DNA of 64,000 nt. It comes from Erwinia pyrifoliae DSM 12163 (GTDB lineage: Bacteria > Pseudomonadota > Gammaproteobacteria > Enterobacterales > Enterobacteriaceae). The notes beneath the pieces are model-generated. The model was not told where the DNA came from and did not search any database. It saw only the letters and a program-made list of their open reading frames with translations. The stretch covers positions 879,435 to 943,434 of the forward strand of contig NC_017390.1 in assembly GCF_000026985.1 (NCBI RefSeq). Direction: 5' to 3'. This document shows positions 36,783 through 46,950 of the stretch, piece by piece. A program made the position numbers and the translations under genes. The stretch's first letter is position 1, and each line of letters begins with the position of its first letter.

Positions 36783-39446
36783 ATGTCAGAACGTTTAAAC
36801 AATGACGTGGATCCGATGGAAACTCGCGACTGGTTAGAAGCGATCGAGTCGGTCATCCGTGAAGAAGGTGTTGAGCGCGCGCAGTATCTGATCGACCAGG
36901 TACTGAGCGGAGCACGTAAAGGTGGCGTTAAAGTTGCCGCAGGTGCCGGAGCCAGTAACTACATCAACTCTATTGCCGTTGAAGAGGAGCCGGAATATCC
37001 TGGCAACGCTTCTTTAGAGCGCCGTATCCGTTCCGCTATCCGCTGGAATGCGATCATGACCGTGCTGCGTGCGTCGAAAAAAGACCTGGAACTGGGTGGT
37101 CACATGTCCTCCTTCCAGTCTTCTGCCACCGTGTATGAAGTGTGCTTTAACCACTTCTTCCGTGCGCGCACTGAAAAAGACGGCGGCGATCTGGTTTACT
37201 TCCAGGGCCATATCTCTCCGGGCGTATACGCGCGTGCCTTCCTTGAAGGCCGTCTGACCGAAGACCAGTTGAACAACTTCCGTCAGGAAGTGCACGGAAA
37301 GGGCTTGTCCTCTTATCCGCACCCTAAACTGATGCCTGACTTCTGGCAGTTCCCGACCGTTTCTATGGGTCTTGGCCCGTTGGGGGCGATCTATCAGGCT
37401 AAGTTCCTGAAATATCTGGAACACCGTGGCCTGAAAGATACCTCTGCCCAGACCGTTTACGCCTTCCTCGGCGACGGCGAGATGGATGAACCGGAATCCA
37501 AAGGGGCGATCACCATCGCTACCCGTGAAAAACTGGATAACCTGGTGTTCATCATCAACTGTAACCTGCAACGCCTGGACGGCCCGGTCACCGGTAACGG
37601 CAAGATCATCAACGAACTGGACGGCATCTTTGGTGGCGCCGGTTGGGAAGTGATCAAAGTGATCTGGGGCGGTCGCTGGGACGAACTGCTGCGTAAAGAT
37701 ACCAGCGGCAAACTGATCCAGCTGATGAATGAAACCGTTGACGGTGACTACCAGACCTTCAAATCAAAAAGCGGTGCCTACGTTCGTGAGCACTTCTTCG
37801 GTCGCTACCCGGAAACCGCCGAGCTGGTGAAGGATATGACCGACGACGAGATTTGGTCACTGAACCGTGGCGGTCACGATCCGAAGAAAATTTATGCCGC
37901 GCTGAAAAAAGCGCAGGACACCAAAGGTAAGCCGGTGGTGATCCTGGCGCATACCGTGAAAGGTTACGGTATGGGTGAAACCGCCGAGGGCAAAAACATT
38001 GCTCACCAGGTGAAGAAAATGAACATGGATGGCGTACGCTACATCCGCGATCGTTTCAACGTGCCGGTTGACGATGCCAACATCGAAAAACTGCCGTACG
38101 TAACTTTCGAAAAAGGTTCAGACGAGTATAACTACCTGCACGGCCAGCGCGAAAAACTGGGCGGTTACCTGCCAACGCGTGAAGCGACATTCAGCGAGAA
38201 GCTGGAAATGCCGGCGCTGGAAGACTTCCGCCAGCTGCTGGATGAGCAGAACAAAGAGATCTCAACCACTATCGCTTTCGTGCGCGCCCTGAACGTGATG
38301 CTGAAGAACCCGTCGATCAAAGATCGCCTGGTGCCAATCATCGCCGACGAAGCGCGTACCTTCGGTATGGAAGGCCTGTTCCGCCAGATTGGTATTTACA
38401 GCCCGAACGGCCAGCAGTACACCCCGCAGGATCGTGAGCAGGTTGCTTACTATAAAGAAGACGAGAAAGGTCAGATCCTGCAGGAAGGGATCAACGAACT
38501 GGGGGCAGGCGCATCCTGGCTGGCGGCGGCAACGTCTTACAGCACCAACAATCTGCCGATGATCCCGTTCTATATCTACTACTCGATGTTTGGCTTCCAG
38601 CGTATCGGCGATCTGTGCTGGGCAGCGGGCGACCAGCAGGCGCGCGGCTTCCTGGTCGGCGGCACCTCCGGTCGTACCACCCTGAACGGCGAAGGTTTGC
38701 AGCACGAAGATGGTCACAGCCACATTCAGTCGCTGACTATCCCGAACTGTATCTCTTACGACCCGGCTTACGCCTATGAAGTGGCGGTCATCATGCATGA
38801 CGGCCTGGTGCGCATGTACGGTGAAGCACAGGAAAATATTTACTACTACATCACCACGCTGAACGAAAACTACCATATGCCTGCTATGCCGGCCGGTGCA
38901 GAAGAGGGTATCCGTAAGGGTATCTATAAGTTGGACACGATTGAAGGTAGCAAAGGCAAGGTACAGCTGCTGGGTTCAGGCTCTATTCTGCGTCACGTCC
39001 GTGAAGCGGCAGAGATTCTGGCGAAAGACTATGGCGTGGGTTCTGACGTGTACAGCGTGACCTCGTTCACCGAACTGGCGCGTGACGGTCAGGACTGCGA
39101 GCGCTGGAATATGCTGCACCCAACCGAGGAAGCCCGCGTGCCGTACATCGCTCAGGTGATGAACGATGCCCCAGCCGTGGCGTCTACCGACTACATGAAA
39201 CTGTTTGCCGAGCAGGTGCGCAGCTTTATTCCAGCCAGCGACTATCGCGTACTGGGTACTGACGGTTTCGGTCGTTCAGACAGCCGTGAAAATCTGCGTC
39301 ACCACTTCGAAGTGGACGCATCTTACGTAGTGGTTGCCGCGCTGGGTGAACTGGCTAAACGTGGCGAAATCGACAAGAAAGTGGTAGCAGAAGCTATCGC
39401 TAAATTCGATATCGATGCTGATAAAGTTAACCCGCGCCTGGCATAA
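36783..39446 (+). CDS. aceE: Pyruvate dehydrogenase E1 component AceE
   Basis: The thiamine diphosphate-dependent decarboxylase of the pyruvate dehydrogenase complex, homodimeric type. The 887-aa length equals E. coli AceE. The TPP/Mg motif [10 protein letters not shown] ... INCN lies near residues 230-262. [20 protein letters not shown] is the typical start, with a ribosome site AAGGA 9 nt upstream. It lies in an operon with aceF (14-bp gap). The codons used are strongly biased, as expected for a highly expressed gene. Confidence 0.98.
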   Translation: MSERLNNDVDPMETRDWLEAIESVIREEGVERAQYLIDQVLSGARKGGVKVAAGAGASNYINSIAVEEEPEYPGNASLERRIRSAIRWNAIMTVLRASKKDLELGGHMSSFQSSATVYEVCFNHFFRARTEKDGGDLVYFQGHISPGVYARAFLEGRLTEDQLNNFRQEVHGKGLSSYPHPKLMPDFWQFPTVSMGLGPLGAIYQAKFLKYLEHRGLKDTSAQTVYAFLGDGEMDEPESKGAITIATREKLDNLVFIINCNLQRLDGPVTGNGKIINELDGIFGGAGWEVIKVIWGGRWDELLRKDTSGKLIQLMNETVDGDYQTFKSKSGAYVREHFFGRYPETAELVKDMTDDEIWSLNRGGHDPKKIYAALKKAQDTKGKPVVILAHTVKGYGMGETAEGKNIAHQVKKMNMDGVRYIRDRFNVPVDDANIEKLPYVTFEKGSDEYNYLHGQREKLGGYLPTREATFSEKLEMPALEDFRQLLDEQNKEISTTIAFVRALNVMLKNPSIKDRLVPIIADEARTFGMEGLFRQIGIYSPNGQQYTPQDREQVAYYKEDEKGQILQEGINELGAGASWLAAATSYSTNNLPMIPFYIYYSMFGFQRIGDLCWAAGDQQARGFLVGGTSGRTTLNGEGLQHEDGHSHIQSLTIPNCISYDPAYAYEVAVIMHDGLVRMYGEAQENIYYYITTLNENYHMPAMPAGAEEGIRKGIYKLDTIEGSKGKVQLLGSGSILRHVREAAEILAKDYGVGSDVYSVTSFTELARDGQDCERWNMLHPTEEARVPYIAQVMNDAPAVASTDYMKLFAEQVRSFIPASDYRVLGTDGFGRSDSRENLRHHFEVDASYVVVAALGELAKRGEIDKKVVAEAIAKFDIDADKVNPRLA

Positions 39447-39460
39447 GAGGTAATAGAGTA

Positions 39461-41059
39461 ATGGCTATCGAAATTAATGTTCCTGATATCGGGGCGGACG
39501 AAGTTGAAGTCACCGAGATCCTGGTCAAGGTTGGCGACACGGTAGAAGTTGAGCAGTCGATACTGGTAGTTGAAGGCGACAAAGCCTCAATGGAAGTGCC
39601 TTCGCCGCAGGCTGGCGTGGTGAAAGAGATCAAAATCGCCACCGGCGACCGGGTTGAAACCGGTAAACTGATTATGATCTTCGAAGCGGCTGGCGATGCG
39701 CCTGCACCGGCAGTGGCTGAAGAGAAGCAAGAGGCGGCTCCGGCCGCTGCTGCTGCGGCCCCGGCGGCTGCCAGCGCGGCAAAAGAAGTGAACGTACCGG
39801 ATATCGGCGGCGACGAAGTTGAAGTGACCGAGATCATGGTCAAAGTCGGCGACAAGGTTGAAGCGGAACAGTCGATCCTCACCGTTGAGGGCGACAAAGC
39901 CTCAATGGAAGTGCCTGCACCATTCGCCGGTACGGTTAAAGAGATCAAAATCAGCGCTGGCGATAAAGTCAGCACCGGTTCTCTGGTAATGGTCTTTGAC
40001 GTTGAGGGCGCAGCGCCTGCTGCGGCTCCGGCGGCGAAAGCTGAAGCGCCAGCACCTGCTGCGGCTAAGCAGGAAGAAAAAGCCGCTCCGGCAGCGGCTC
40101 CTGCTAAAGCGGAAGCGAAGTCTGAATTTGCAGAAAACGATGCCTACGTGCACGCCACGCCGGTTATCCGCCGTCTGGCGCGTGAATTCGGCGTTAACCT
40201 GGCGAAGGTCAAGGGCACCGGACGCAAATCACGAATTCTGAAAGAAGACGTGCAGAGCTACGTCAAAGACGCGGTGAAACGCGCCGAAGCACCGGCGGCT
40301 GCCGGTGGCGGAATGCCGGGCATGCTGCCGTGGCCGAAAGTGGACTACAGCAAGTTTGGTGAAGTTGAAGAAGTGGAGCTGGGCCGCATCCAGAAAATCT
40401 CTGGTGCCAACCTGAGCCGTAACTGGGTGATGATCCCGCACGTTACCCACTTCGACAAAACCGATATCACCGACCTGGAAGCGTTCCGCAAACAGCAGAA
40501 CGCCGAAGCAGAGAAGCGCAAGCTGGACGTGAAGTTCACCCCGGTGGTGTTCATCATGAAAGCCGTTGCCGCTGCGCTTGAGCAAATGCCGCGCTTTAAC
40601 AGCTCGCTGTCTGAAGATGCGCAGAAGCTGACGCTGAAAAAATACATCAACATCGGCGTGGCGGTTGATACGCCAAATGGCCTGGTGGTGCCGGTATTTA
40701 AAGACGTCAACAAGAAAGGGATTGTTGAGCTGTCGCGTGAACTGACCGCCATCTCGAAAAAAGCGCGTGATGGCAAACTAACCGCCGGCGAAATGCAGGG
40801 CGGCTGCTTCACCATCTCCAGCATTGGCGGCCTGGGGACGACCCACTTTGCGCCAATCGTTAACGCGCCGGAAGTGGCTATCCTTGGCGTCTCCAAGTCG
40901 GCGATGGAGCCGGTGTGGAATGGTAAAGAGTTTATGCCGCGTCTGATGATGCCGATTTCGCTCTCCTTCGACCACCGCGTGATCGACGGTGCGGACGGTG
41001 CGCGCTTCATTACCATCATTAATAACACCCTGGCCGACATCCGCCGTCTGGTGATGTAG
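39461..41059 (+). CDS. aceF: Dihydrolipoamide acetyltransferase E2 component AceF, two lipoyl domains
   Basis: The core of the pyruvate dehydrogenase complex. Two lipoyl domains are present (about 1-75 and 105-180), each with the lipoylation motif [10 protein letters not shown]. coli AceF has three and is 630 aa, here 532. Ala-Pro-rich linkers follow each one. The E1/E3-binding domain ([20 protein letters not shown]) lies near 228-262. The C-terminal acetyltransferase domain ends with the catalytic [16 protein letters not shown] hairpin (41071-41092) lies just after the stop. Confidence 0.96.
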   Translation: MAIEINVPDIGADEVEVTEILVKVGDTVEVEQSILVVEGDKASMEVPSPQAGVVKEIKIATGDRVETGKLIMIFEAAGDAPAPAVAEEKQEAAPAAAAAAPAAASAAKEVNVPDIGGDEVEVTEIMVKVGDKVEAEQSILTVEGDKASMEVPAPFAGTVKEIKISAGDKVSTGSLVMVFDVEGAAPAAAPAAKAEAPAPAAAKQEEKAAPAAAPAKAEAKSEFAENDAYVHATPVIRRLAREFGVNLAKVKGTGRKSRILKEDVQSYVKDAVKRAEAPAAAGGGMPGMLPWPKVDYSKFGEVEEVELGRIQKISGANLSRNWVMIPHVTHFDKTDITDLEAFRKQQNAEAEKRKLDVKFTPVVFIMKAVAAALEQMPRFNSSLSEDAQKLTLKKYINIGVAVDTPNGLVVPVFKDVNKKGIVELSRELTAISKKARDGKLTAGEMQGGCFTISSIGGLGTTHFAPIVNAPEVAILGVSKSAMEPVWNGKEFMPRLMMPISLSFDHRVIDGADGARFITIINNTLADIRRLVM

Positions 41060-41070
41060 GACCATTGATT

Positions 41071-41097
41071 AAGGCCGGCGTAAGCCGGCCTTGTTGT
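41071..41097 (+). terminator. Hairpin after aceF
   Basis: AAGGCCGGC and GCCGGCCTT form a perfect 9-bp stem with loop GTAA, followed by GTTGT. The T tract is weak, so it probably terminates only part of the transcripts before lpd. Confidence 0.6.
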
Positions 41098-41118
41098 AAA
41101 GATTCGTGGCACCGTGGT

Positions 41119-41146
41119 TTGCAGTTTATTAACAATTCTGTAAACT
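41119..41146 (+). promoter_or_regulatory. Candidate sigma-70 promoter for lpd
   Basis: TTGCAG (41119-41124) and TAAACT (41141-41146) are separated by 16 bp. lpd has its own promoter in E. coli, which also serves 2-oxoglutarate dehydrogenase. The mobile-looking repeat at 41190-41314 lies between this promoter and lpd. Confidence 0.4.
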
Positions 41147-41189
41147 CTTGCGGTGAACGCGTCCCGGTGGATAAAGGACGTTGAATAAT

Positions 41190-41314
41190 ATACCCAAAAT
41201 AACTGGAGCTGCATCAAGGCGGCAAGGGAGCGAGTCCCGATGAGCTTACACCGGTAAGTGATTCGGGCGAGCGAACGCAGCCAACACAGATGCAGATTCA
41301 GGTATGACGGGTAT
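41190..41314. repeat. Palindromic MITE-like enterobacterial repeat (YPAL-type) before lpd
   Basis: The element starts ATACCC and ends GGGTAT. Inner inverted segments are AGCTGCATC/GATGCAG, and GAGCGAGTCCCGA against TGATTCGGGCGAGCGA around GCTTACACCGGTAAG. This layout and wording match a repeat family of about 125-170 bp known from Yersinia, Serratia and Photorhabdus. The family name is from memory. It would fold into a long hairpin in the lpd leader. Confidence 0.7.
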
Positions 41315-41351
41315 CAGTCTGACCCGCCGGACTATCAAATAAGAGGTCATG

Positions 41352-42779
41352 ATGAGTACAGAAATTAAAACTCAGGTCGTGGTACTTGGGGCAGGTCCTG
41401 CAGGCTACTCTGCCGCCTTCCGTGCAGCGGATTTAGGTCTGGAGACCGTTATCGTTGAGCGCTACAGCACCCTGGGCGGTGTTTGTCTGAACGTTGGCTG
41501 TATCCCTTCTAAAGCCCTGCTGCACGTTGCCAAAGTGATTGAAGAAGCCAAATCGTTGGAAGCACACGGCATTGTCTTCGGCAAGCCGCAGACTGATATC
41601 GATAAAGTGCGTGGCTGGAAAGAAAAAGTCATCTCTCAGCTGACCGGCGGTTTGGCCGGTATGGCGAAAGGCCGTAAGGTCAACGTGGTTAACGGCCTTG
41701 GTAAATTCACCGGTGCCAACACGCTGGAAGTGACCGCAGAAGAGGGTTCAAAAACCACCATCACTTTCGACAATGCGATTATCGCCGCCGGTTCGCGTCC
41801 TATTGAACTGCCGTTTATTCCGCATGAAGATCCGCGCGTTTGGGATTCAACCGATGCGCTGGAGCTGAAAGAAGTGCCGGAACGCCTGCTGGTAATGGGC
41901 GGCGGCATTATCGGCCTGGAAATGGCTACCGTTTATCATGCGCTGGGTTCACAGATCGACGTGGTAGAGATGTTTGATCAGGTGATCCCGGCTGCGGACA
42001 AAGACGTGGTGAAAGTGTTCACCAAACGTATTTCTAAGCAGTTCAACCTGATGCTGGAAACCAAAGTGACCGCCGTTGAAGCGAAAGAAGACGGTATCTA
42101 TGTCACGATGGAAGGCAAAAAAGCGCCGTCCGAACCCCAGCGTTACGACGCGGTGCTGGTCGCCATTGGTCGCGTACCTAACGGTAAAGGTCTGGACGCG
42201 GGCAAAGCCGGTGTTGAAGTCGACGACCGTGGCTTTATCCGCGTTGATAAGCAGATGCGTACCAACGTGCCGCACATTTTCGCCATCGGCGATATCGTTG
42301 GTCAGCCGATGCTGGCGCACAAAGGCGTGCATGAAGGCCACGTCGCGGCAGAAGTGATCTCCGGTAAGAAACACTACTTCGACCCGAAAGTGATCCCGTC
42401 TATCGCCTACACCGAGCCGGAAGTTGCCTGGGTCGGTCTGACCGAGAAAGAAGCGAAAGAGCAAGGCATCAGCTATGAAACGTCCACCTTCCCGTGGGCA
42501 GCTTCAGGCCGCGCCATCGCTTCCGACTGTGCAGACGGCATGACCAAGCTGATCTTCGACAAAAACACCCATCGTGTGATCGGCGGTGCGATTGTCGGCA
42601 CCAACGGCGGCGAGCTGCTGGGTGAAATCGGTCTGGCTATCGAGATGGGCTGTGATGCGGAAGATATCGCGCTGACCATCCACGCGCACCCAACCCTGCA
42701 TGAATCGGTTGGCCTGGCGGCGGAAATCTTCGAAGGCAGCATTACCGACCTGCCAAACCCGAAAGCGAAAAAGAAATAA
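41352..42779 (+). CDS. lpd: Dihydrolipoyl dehydrogenase Lpd (E3)
   Basis: The FAD disulfide oxidoreductase shared by pyruvate and 2-oxoglutarate dehydrogenases and the glycine cleavage system. It has 475 aa from MSTEIKTQVVVLGAGPAG, with a second ATG directly upstream at 41349. The redox pair is in GGVCLNVGCIPSK, the NAD-binding motif is GGGIIGLEMA, and the catalytic His-Glu is in HAHPTLHES. AGAGG precedes the start. Confidence 0.98.
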   Translation: MSTEIKTQVVVLGAGPAGYSAAFRAADLGLETVIVERYSTLGGVCLNVGCIPSKALLHVAKVIEEAKSLEAHGIVFGKPQTDIDKVRGWKEKVISQLTGGLAGMAKGRKVNVVNGLGKFTGANTLEVTAEEGSKTTITFDNAIIAAGSRPIELPFIPHEDPRVWDSTDALELKEVPERLLVMGGGIIGLEMATVYHALGSQIDVVEMFDQVIPAADKDVVKVFTKRISKQFNLMLETKVTAVEAKEDGIYVTMEGKKAPSEPQRYDAVLVAIGRVPNGKGLDAGKAGVEVDDRGFIRVDKQMRTNVPHIFAIGDIVGQPMLAHKGVHEGHVAAEVISGKKHYFDPKVIPSIAYTEPEVAWVGLTEKEAKEQGISYETSTFPWAASGRAIASDCADGMTKLIFDKNTHRVIGGAIVGTNGGELLGEIGLAIEMGCDAEDIALTIHAHPTLHESVGLAAEIFEGSITDLPNPKAKKK

Positions 42780-42801
42780 CCCGCGATTGGTGTAGAAAAT
42801 A

Positions 42802-42825
42802 ACGGCTCCTGCGGGGGCCGTTTTG
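42802..42825 (+). terminator. Rho-independent terminator of lpd
   Basis: ACGGCTCC and GGGGCCGT form an 8-bp stem (one G-T pair) around a 4-nt loop, followed by TTTT. It lies 22 bp after the lpd stop. Confidence 0.8.
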
Positions 42826-42885
42826 TATTTCTGCGGCAAAATAGCGTATCTTTGCCGCCTTTGAATAGCGATTGAAAGGCGCGTT

Positions 42886-43590
42886 GTGTCCGAAAAAGTT
42901 GCCCTGATCACCGGTGCCTCCCGTGGTATCGGTCACCATCTTGCCCGCCATTTTTATGCGCAGGGCTATCAGCTGATTTTAGTGGCGCGTGATGCGCAGC
43001 GGCTGGCATCCTTTGCCGCCACCCTTGATGCGGCACGCGTGCAGACGCTGGCGCTGGATCTCTGCGACCATCCGGCGGTGGCGCAGCGGCTACAGCTGGC
43101 GCTGGCAACGCATCAGCAGCTTGATGTGCTTGTCAACGCCGCCGGGATTTTCCGCCCCGGCTCAACGCAAACCCCGCTGTCAGACTTCAGCGCGCTGCTG
43201 GCGACCAACGTCACCGCCATCCATCACCTTTGCCAGCTGTGTACCCCGTGGCTGCTGAAATCGGCGGCAGGGCGCATCTTCAACCTTGCCTCGATCGGCG
43301 GCGTGCAGCCGTACGGCAGCGTTGCCAGCTATGCCGCCAGCAAACATGCGTTGGTGGGCTACAGCCGCTCGATTGCCCGCGAGCTGGGCATGCAGGGGAT
43401 TAAGGTCACCACGCTGTGCCCGGACGTGGTGGATACCGATATGGCGCAGGGCAGCGGCTTTGAGGCAGACGAGATGCTGTCCACCGCCGATATCTGTCGC
43501 GCCGTCGATTTTGTTATGTCGCTGTCGCCTGCTGCCGTGGTCGATCTGCTGACCATCGGGCGTCAGCCGCGCCCGCGTCAACCCGCCTGA
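42886..43590 (+). CDS. Short-chain dehydrogenase/reductase
   Basis: A 234-aa NAD(P)-dependent oxidoreductase of the classical SDR family. The cofactor loop TGASRGIG is at residues 9-16, NAAG near 87, the catalytic Ser in NLASIGG and the YxxxK pair in [11 protein letters not shown]. The start codon is GTG 42886, which gives [14 protein letters not shown]. It sits 13 bp before bioM and is probably co-transcribed with the biotin transporter. The substrate is unknown. Confidence 0.82.
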   Translation: MSEKVALITGASRGIGHHLARHFYAQGYQLILVARDAQRLASFAATLDAARVQTLALDLCDHPAVAQRLQLALATHQQLDVLVNAAGIFRPGSTQTPLSDFSALLATNVTAIHHLCQLCTPWLLKSAAGRIFNLASIGGVQPYGSVASYAASKHALVGYSRSIARELGMQGIKVTTLCPDVVDTDMAQGSGFEADEMLSTADICRAVDFVMSLSPAAVVDLLTIGRQPRPRQPA

Positions 43591-43603
43591 TTCAGGAGCT
43601 TCC

Positions 43604-44278
43604 ATGCTGGAACTGCAGGGAGTATCGCACGCGTTCGCTGAGCGCCAGGTACTCAACAACATCAATCTACAACTGACTGAAAAGCGTATTGGCATCGTCG
43701 GCAGCAATGGCTGCGGCAAAAGTACCTTTGCCCGCTTGCTGAACGGCCTGCTGCTGCCGAAGCAGGGCGAGGTGCGGGTCGATGGCCTGAATACCCGCCA
43801 GCATGGCAAAGCGGTGCGACGTAAAGTGGGTTTTGTTTTTCAGAACCCGGATAACCAGATTGTTTTTCCGCTGGTGGAAGAGGATCTGGCTTTCGGCATG
43901 AAGAATCTCGGGCTGTCGAAAGCGACGATCCGCGAGCGTACCGACGCCGCGCTGGCGCGTTACGATATGCAGGATCTGCGTCAGCATCCGGCACATCTGT
44001 TAAGCGGTGGACAAAAGCAGCTGCTGGCGATTTCGGGGGTGCTGGTGATGGAACCGCAGTATATCGTGTTTGACGAACCGACCACGCTGCTCGATCTGCG
44101 CAACAAGCGCCGCATTGCCGAAGCCATCGCCGGGTTGGATCAAACCGCCATTGTGGTATCGCACGATCTGGACTTCTTGCAGGATTTTGACCGCGTGCTG
44201 GTATTTGAAGGCGGGCAGGTGGTGGCAGATGATATCCCCGCCGTGGCGCTGAATGCCTATATCAGGATGATGTCATGA
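43604..44278 (+). CDS. bioM: Biotin ECF transporter ATPase BioM
   Basis: The energising ATPase of the energy-coupling-factor biotin importer. The 224-aa protein has Walker [10 protein letters not shown], the Q-loop with [17 protein letters not shown] typical of ECF A subunits, signature LSGGQKQ, Walker [13 protein letters not shown] and switch His in VSHDLDF. It overlaps bioN by 4 bp. The biotin call relies on bioY following. Confidence 0.9.
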   Translation: MLELQGVSHAFAERQVLNNINLQLTEKRIGIVGSNGCGKSTFARLLNGLLLPKQGEVRVDGLNTRQHGKAVRRKVGFVFQNPDNQIVFPLVEEDLAFGMKNLGLSKATIRERTDAALARYDMQDLRQHPAHLLSGGQKQLLAISGVLVMEPQYIVFDEPTTLLDLRNKRRIAEAIAGLDQTAIVVSHDLDFLQDFDRVLVFEGGQVVADDIPAVALNAYIRMMS

Positions 44279-44892
44279 CGGTAAGTGATTACCAGCCCGG
44301 CGATTCAGCCATCCACCGCCTGCCGCCGGGGATCAAAATCCTCGCGCTGGCGGTGACGGGCACGCTGCTGTTTGTTTTTCCCCGGCTGGCATTTGCCGTT
44401 GCTGTACTGTTTGTCATTGCGCTGTGTTATCCGCTGGCGCGTATTCCGGGGCGTACCCTGCTGCTGCAACTCAAGCCGCTGTTGTGGCTGTTGCTACTGC
44501 TGTTTGCCGTGCAGTGGTGGATGGTGAGCTGGCAGTCGGGCCTGCTGGTGATAGTGCGCCTGGCGGCATTAATGCTGATGGCGGCGCTGGTGACGCTAAC
44601 CACCCGCACCAGCGCGATGATCGAGGCGCTGGAGAAAGGCCTGTTCTGGCTGCGCTTTATGCGCATCAACCCGGCAAAAATCAGCCTGGCGCTGGCGCTG
44701 GCGTTACGCTTTATCCCGGTGCTGGCGGCCATTACGCTTGAGGTGCGCGAAGCGCAAAGAGCGCGCGGGTTGGATCACAGCATTCTGGCCGTGGCCGTGC
44801 CGGTGATGGTGCGTACCCTGAAAATGGCTGATGATATCGCCGCTGCGCTGGAAGCCCGCGCTTACGACCCGCAGCCGCAACGTAAAACCTGA
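44275..44892 (+). CDS. bioN: Biotin ECF transporter transmembrane T component BioN
   Basis: The scaffold membrane protein of the ECF importer. The 205-aa protein has several hydrophobic helices and the ARG coupling motif near its C-terminus ([10 protein letters not shown]), which contacts the ATPase. The N-terminal [15 protein letters not shown] is typical of short BioN proteins. It overlaps bioM by 4 bp; bioY starts 10 bp later. Confidence 0.9.
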   Translation: MTVSDYQPGDSAIHRLPPGIKILALAVTGTLLFVFPRLAFAVAVLFVIALCYPLARIPGRTLLLQLKPLLWLLLLLFAVQWWMVSWQSGLLVIVRLAALMLMAALVTLTTRTSAMIEALEKGLFWLRFMRINPAKISLALALALRFIPVLAAITLEVREAQRARGLDHSILAVAVPVMVRTLKMADDIAAALEARAYDPQPQRKT

Positions 44893-44902
44893 GAGAGTAT
44901 TT

Positions 44903-45442
44903 ATGTCCACCAAAGATATTGTCTATATCGCGCTGTTTGCCGCCATGACGGCGGCGCTGGGCCTGTTCCCGGCCTTCAACCTGCCGGTGATTGCGGTGCC
45001 GATCACCGCCCAGTCAATGGGCTGCATGTTTGCCGGGGCAATTGCCGGCGCGAAACGCGGCGCGCTGGCGATGGTGCTGTTTGACCTGCTGGTGGCCATC
45101 GGGCTACCGCTGCTGGCCGGAGGGCGCGGCGGGTTTGGCATCTTTATTGGCCCAGGCGCTGGCTTTATCCTCGCCTGGCCGCTGGCGGCGCTGCTGATTG
45201 GCTGGCTTTATCGTCGCAGCCTGCATTCCCTGACGTGGGTGAAAGAGCTGCTCATTGTCGCGCTGGGTGGGCTGGTACTGGTCTACTCAATGGGCATTCC
45301 CTGGATTGCTGCCGTGGCGGGCATCTCCCTGAAGCAGGCGGCCGTTGCCTCGCTGGGCTTCCTGCCGGGGGATCTGCTGAAAGTGGTGCTGGTGGTGGCT
45401 ATCGTCCGCACGGTGCGGCGCGCCTGGCCAACGCTGGAATAA
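44903..45442 (+). CDS. bioY: Biotin-binding S component BioY
   Basis: The integral membrane substrate-capture protein for biotin. From ATG 44903 (MSTKDIVYIALFAAMTAALG) it is 179 aa with six hydrophobic segments. PVIAVPITAQSMGCMFAGAIAG and LLAGGRGGFGIFIGPGAGF are the BioY signatures. The upstream in-frame ATG at 44831 lies within bioN. It ends the plus-strand bioMNY unit and faces the next, minus-strand gene. Confidence 0.93.
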   Translation: MSTKDIVYIALFAAMTAALGLFPAFNLPVIAVPITAQSMGCMFAGAIAGAKRGALAMVLFDLLVAIGLPLLAGGRGGFGIFIGPGAGFILAWPLAALLIGWLYRRSLHSLTWVKELLIVALGGLVLVYSMGIPWIAAVAGISLKQAAVASLGFLPGDLLKVVLVVAIVRTVRRAWPTLE

Positions 45443-45482
45443 CGCCGTACAGGCGGGGCGGGATTTTCCGCTCCGTCCGTGC

Positions 45483-46469
45483 TTACAGCCGCAGTAAAAT
45501 CTTGCCTTTCAGCTCACCCGACCTTACCGCCGCCACCGCCTTATCAATCCCGGCCAGCGCATACTCGGCGACAATCTCTGTGGCAATCACCCCGTCACGG
45601 ATCAGCGCCATCACTTCATCGATTTTACTTTGTACCACCGCCTTGTCGTGGCCGTGTACCCACATGCGCAGATGGAAATGGGAAAAACGAATGTCGGGGC
45701 GACTGCGCCAGAAGGCGGGCGGGATCGGCTGACCCGACAGCAGGCCATAGTGAATAAACTGCCCGCCGGGAGCCAGCGCCCGGGCCAGCGTCAGCGACTC
45801 ATCGCCGCCGATACAGTCGAAGATCGCCGCCACGCCGCCGCTACGTTGCAGGGCGGCCAGCGCCTGAGGATAATCCGGCGCGCTGCTGTTCAGCAGACTT
45901 TGGGTGGCGTAACCGGTAAACAGCCTGAGGTTTTCCGCCTTACGCACGATGGCAACCGGCTCCAGCCCCATATGGTTGGCGATGCGGATCAGCATTTTGC
46001 CGATAGCTGAATTGGCCGCATTGATCATAATGCGCATACCGGGCGTGAACTCCAGCGCTTCACTCAGCATCAGCAGCGCGGTCATCGGATTGACGTAGCC
46101 GGTGGCCGCCTGGCGATCGCTGACGAAATCGGGCAGGGTAAAACACCAGCGCGCGGCGCTGTCTTTGTAGTTTTGCCAGGCTCCCATGCTGCCCACCGGC
46201 AGCACGCGCTGGCCAACCGCCAGCGCCGGGTCGTTGCTTTGGCAGATGCTGCCCACGCCTTCAAAGCCGGGTACAAAAGGCAGGGCAATACGCGAGCGGT
46301 AGGCACCGGAAAGGGTAATCACATCCGAAGGGTTGATGGTGGCAAAAGACATTTTTACCCGCACCTGGCCGTCGGCAAGTTCAGGCAGTTCGGCCTGCTC
46401 AAGCCGCAGGATATCCTCGATATTACCGAACTCGCGGACCATCGCTCTGGTGAATAAACTGGCTTTCAT
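45483..46469 (-). CDS. Zinc-independent medium-chain oxidoreductase (enoyl reductase/quinone oxidoreductase type)
   Basis: A 328-aa MDR-superfamily protein. It has the N-terminal GroES-like domain (FATINPSDVITLSG, LPFVPGFEGVGSI) and a Rossmann domain (INAANSAIGKMLIRIAN). The structural and catalytic zinc ligands of alcohol dehydrogenases are missing, so it resembles mitochondrial-type trans-2-enoyl-CoA/ACP reductases. It is divergent from the thioesterase gene across a 46-bp gap that contains a BirA-like half-site. It could reduce enoyl-CoA intermediates of the neighbouring pathway (inference). Confidence 0.72.
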   Translation of the reverse strand: MKASLFTRAMVREFGNIEDILRLEQAELPELADGQVRVKMSFATINPSDVITLSGAYRSRIALPFVPGFEGVGSICQSNDPALAVGQRVLPVGSMGAWQNYKDSAARWCFTLPDFVSDRQAATGYVNPMTALLMLSEALEFTPGMRIMINAANSAIGKMLIRIANHMGLEPVAIVRKAENLRLFTGYATQSLLNSSAPDYPQALAALQRSGGVAAIFDCIGGDESLTLARALAPGGQFIHYGLLSGQPIPPAFWRSRPDIRFSHFHLRMWVHGHDKAVVQSKIDEVMALIRDGVIATEIVAEYALAGIDKAVAAVRSGELKGKILLRL

Positions 46470-46493
46470 GGTATCTTTTCTTCAGTGTATTTA

Positions 46494-46502
46494 GGTTTAC
46501 AG
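46494..46502. promoter_or_regulatory. Possible BirA half-site
   Basis: GGTTTACAG matches 8 of 9 positions of one BirA operator half (GGTTTACAA). The other half 15 bp to the left is poor (TGGTATCTT against TTGTAAACC). It lies between the divergent oxidoreductase and thioesterase genes, next to bioMNY, which makes BirA control plausible but unproven. Confidence 0.3.
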
Positions 46503-46515
46503 GTGGGTGTTTTTT

Positions 46516-46950
46516 ATGCAGCAGCGCAACAGCGAAACGTTTCGCATTTCAATGCGCGATATCGATTTAAATGGCCATGTGCATAATTCGGTCTATTTAG
46601 ATTACTTTGAAGATGCGGTGGTCAACGCCTTTCGTCGCTACCATCTGCTGCCGTTATTCCGCCCGCAGAGCGCTGGCGTAGCCTATCATGTGAAAAAATG
46701 TGAGGCAACGTTCCACCATCCGCTGACGGTGGATGATGAAGTGATGCCACAGGTGGCTGTCGCAAAACTGGGCAACAGCAGTTTAATTTTCTCTATCCAA
46801 CTGTTGCTGGCGGATAAAAGCACTCTCTGTGCCGAAGGAAAACTCATTTGGGTTTGCGTTAATCCGCTGGATAATAAACCCTGCCCGATCCCGGATGAAA
46901 CCCGTGCCGCGTTGCGCCAGCACCTGCCATTTATTGAGGCCAGCGCCTGA
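46516..46950 (+). CDS. Hotdog-fold acyl-CoA thioesterase (4HBT family)
   Basis: Hydrolyses an acyl thioester; the partner is unknown. The 144-aa protein has the 4-hydroxybenzoyl-CoA thioesterase pattern: RISMRDIDLNGHVHNSVYLDYFEDA, where the Asp/Asn and following helix form the active site. AGGTGG at 46501-46506 is a good ribosome site for ATG 46516; an in-frame GTG at 46507 overlaps it. The stop overlaps the start of the acyl-CoA ligase by one base, so it heads that operon. Confidence 0.78.
   Translation: MQQRNSETFRISMRDIDLNGHVHNSVYLDYFEDAVVNAFRRYHLLPLFRPQSAGVAYHVKKCEATFHHPLTVDDEVMPQVAVAKLGNSSLIFSIQLLLADKSTLCAEGKLIWVCVNPLDNKPCPIPDETRAALRQHLPFIEASA

Noticed and set aside
36563..36805. 80-codon ORF between pdhR and aceE
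   Set aside because: It overlaps the aceE start and the leader inverted repeat and has no family pattern.
37014..37571. Long antisense ORFs in aceE, aceF and lpd
   Set aside because: Strong codon bias of these highly expressed genes leaves open antisense frames; none shows a domain or ribosome site.
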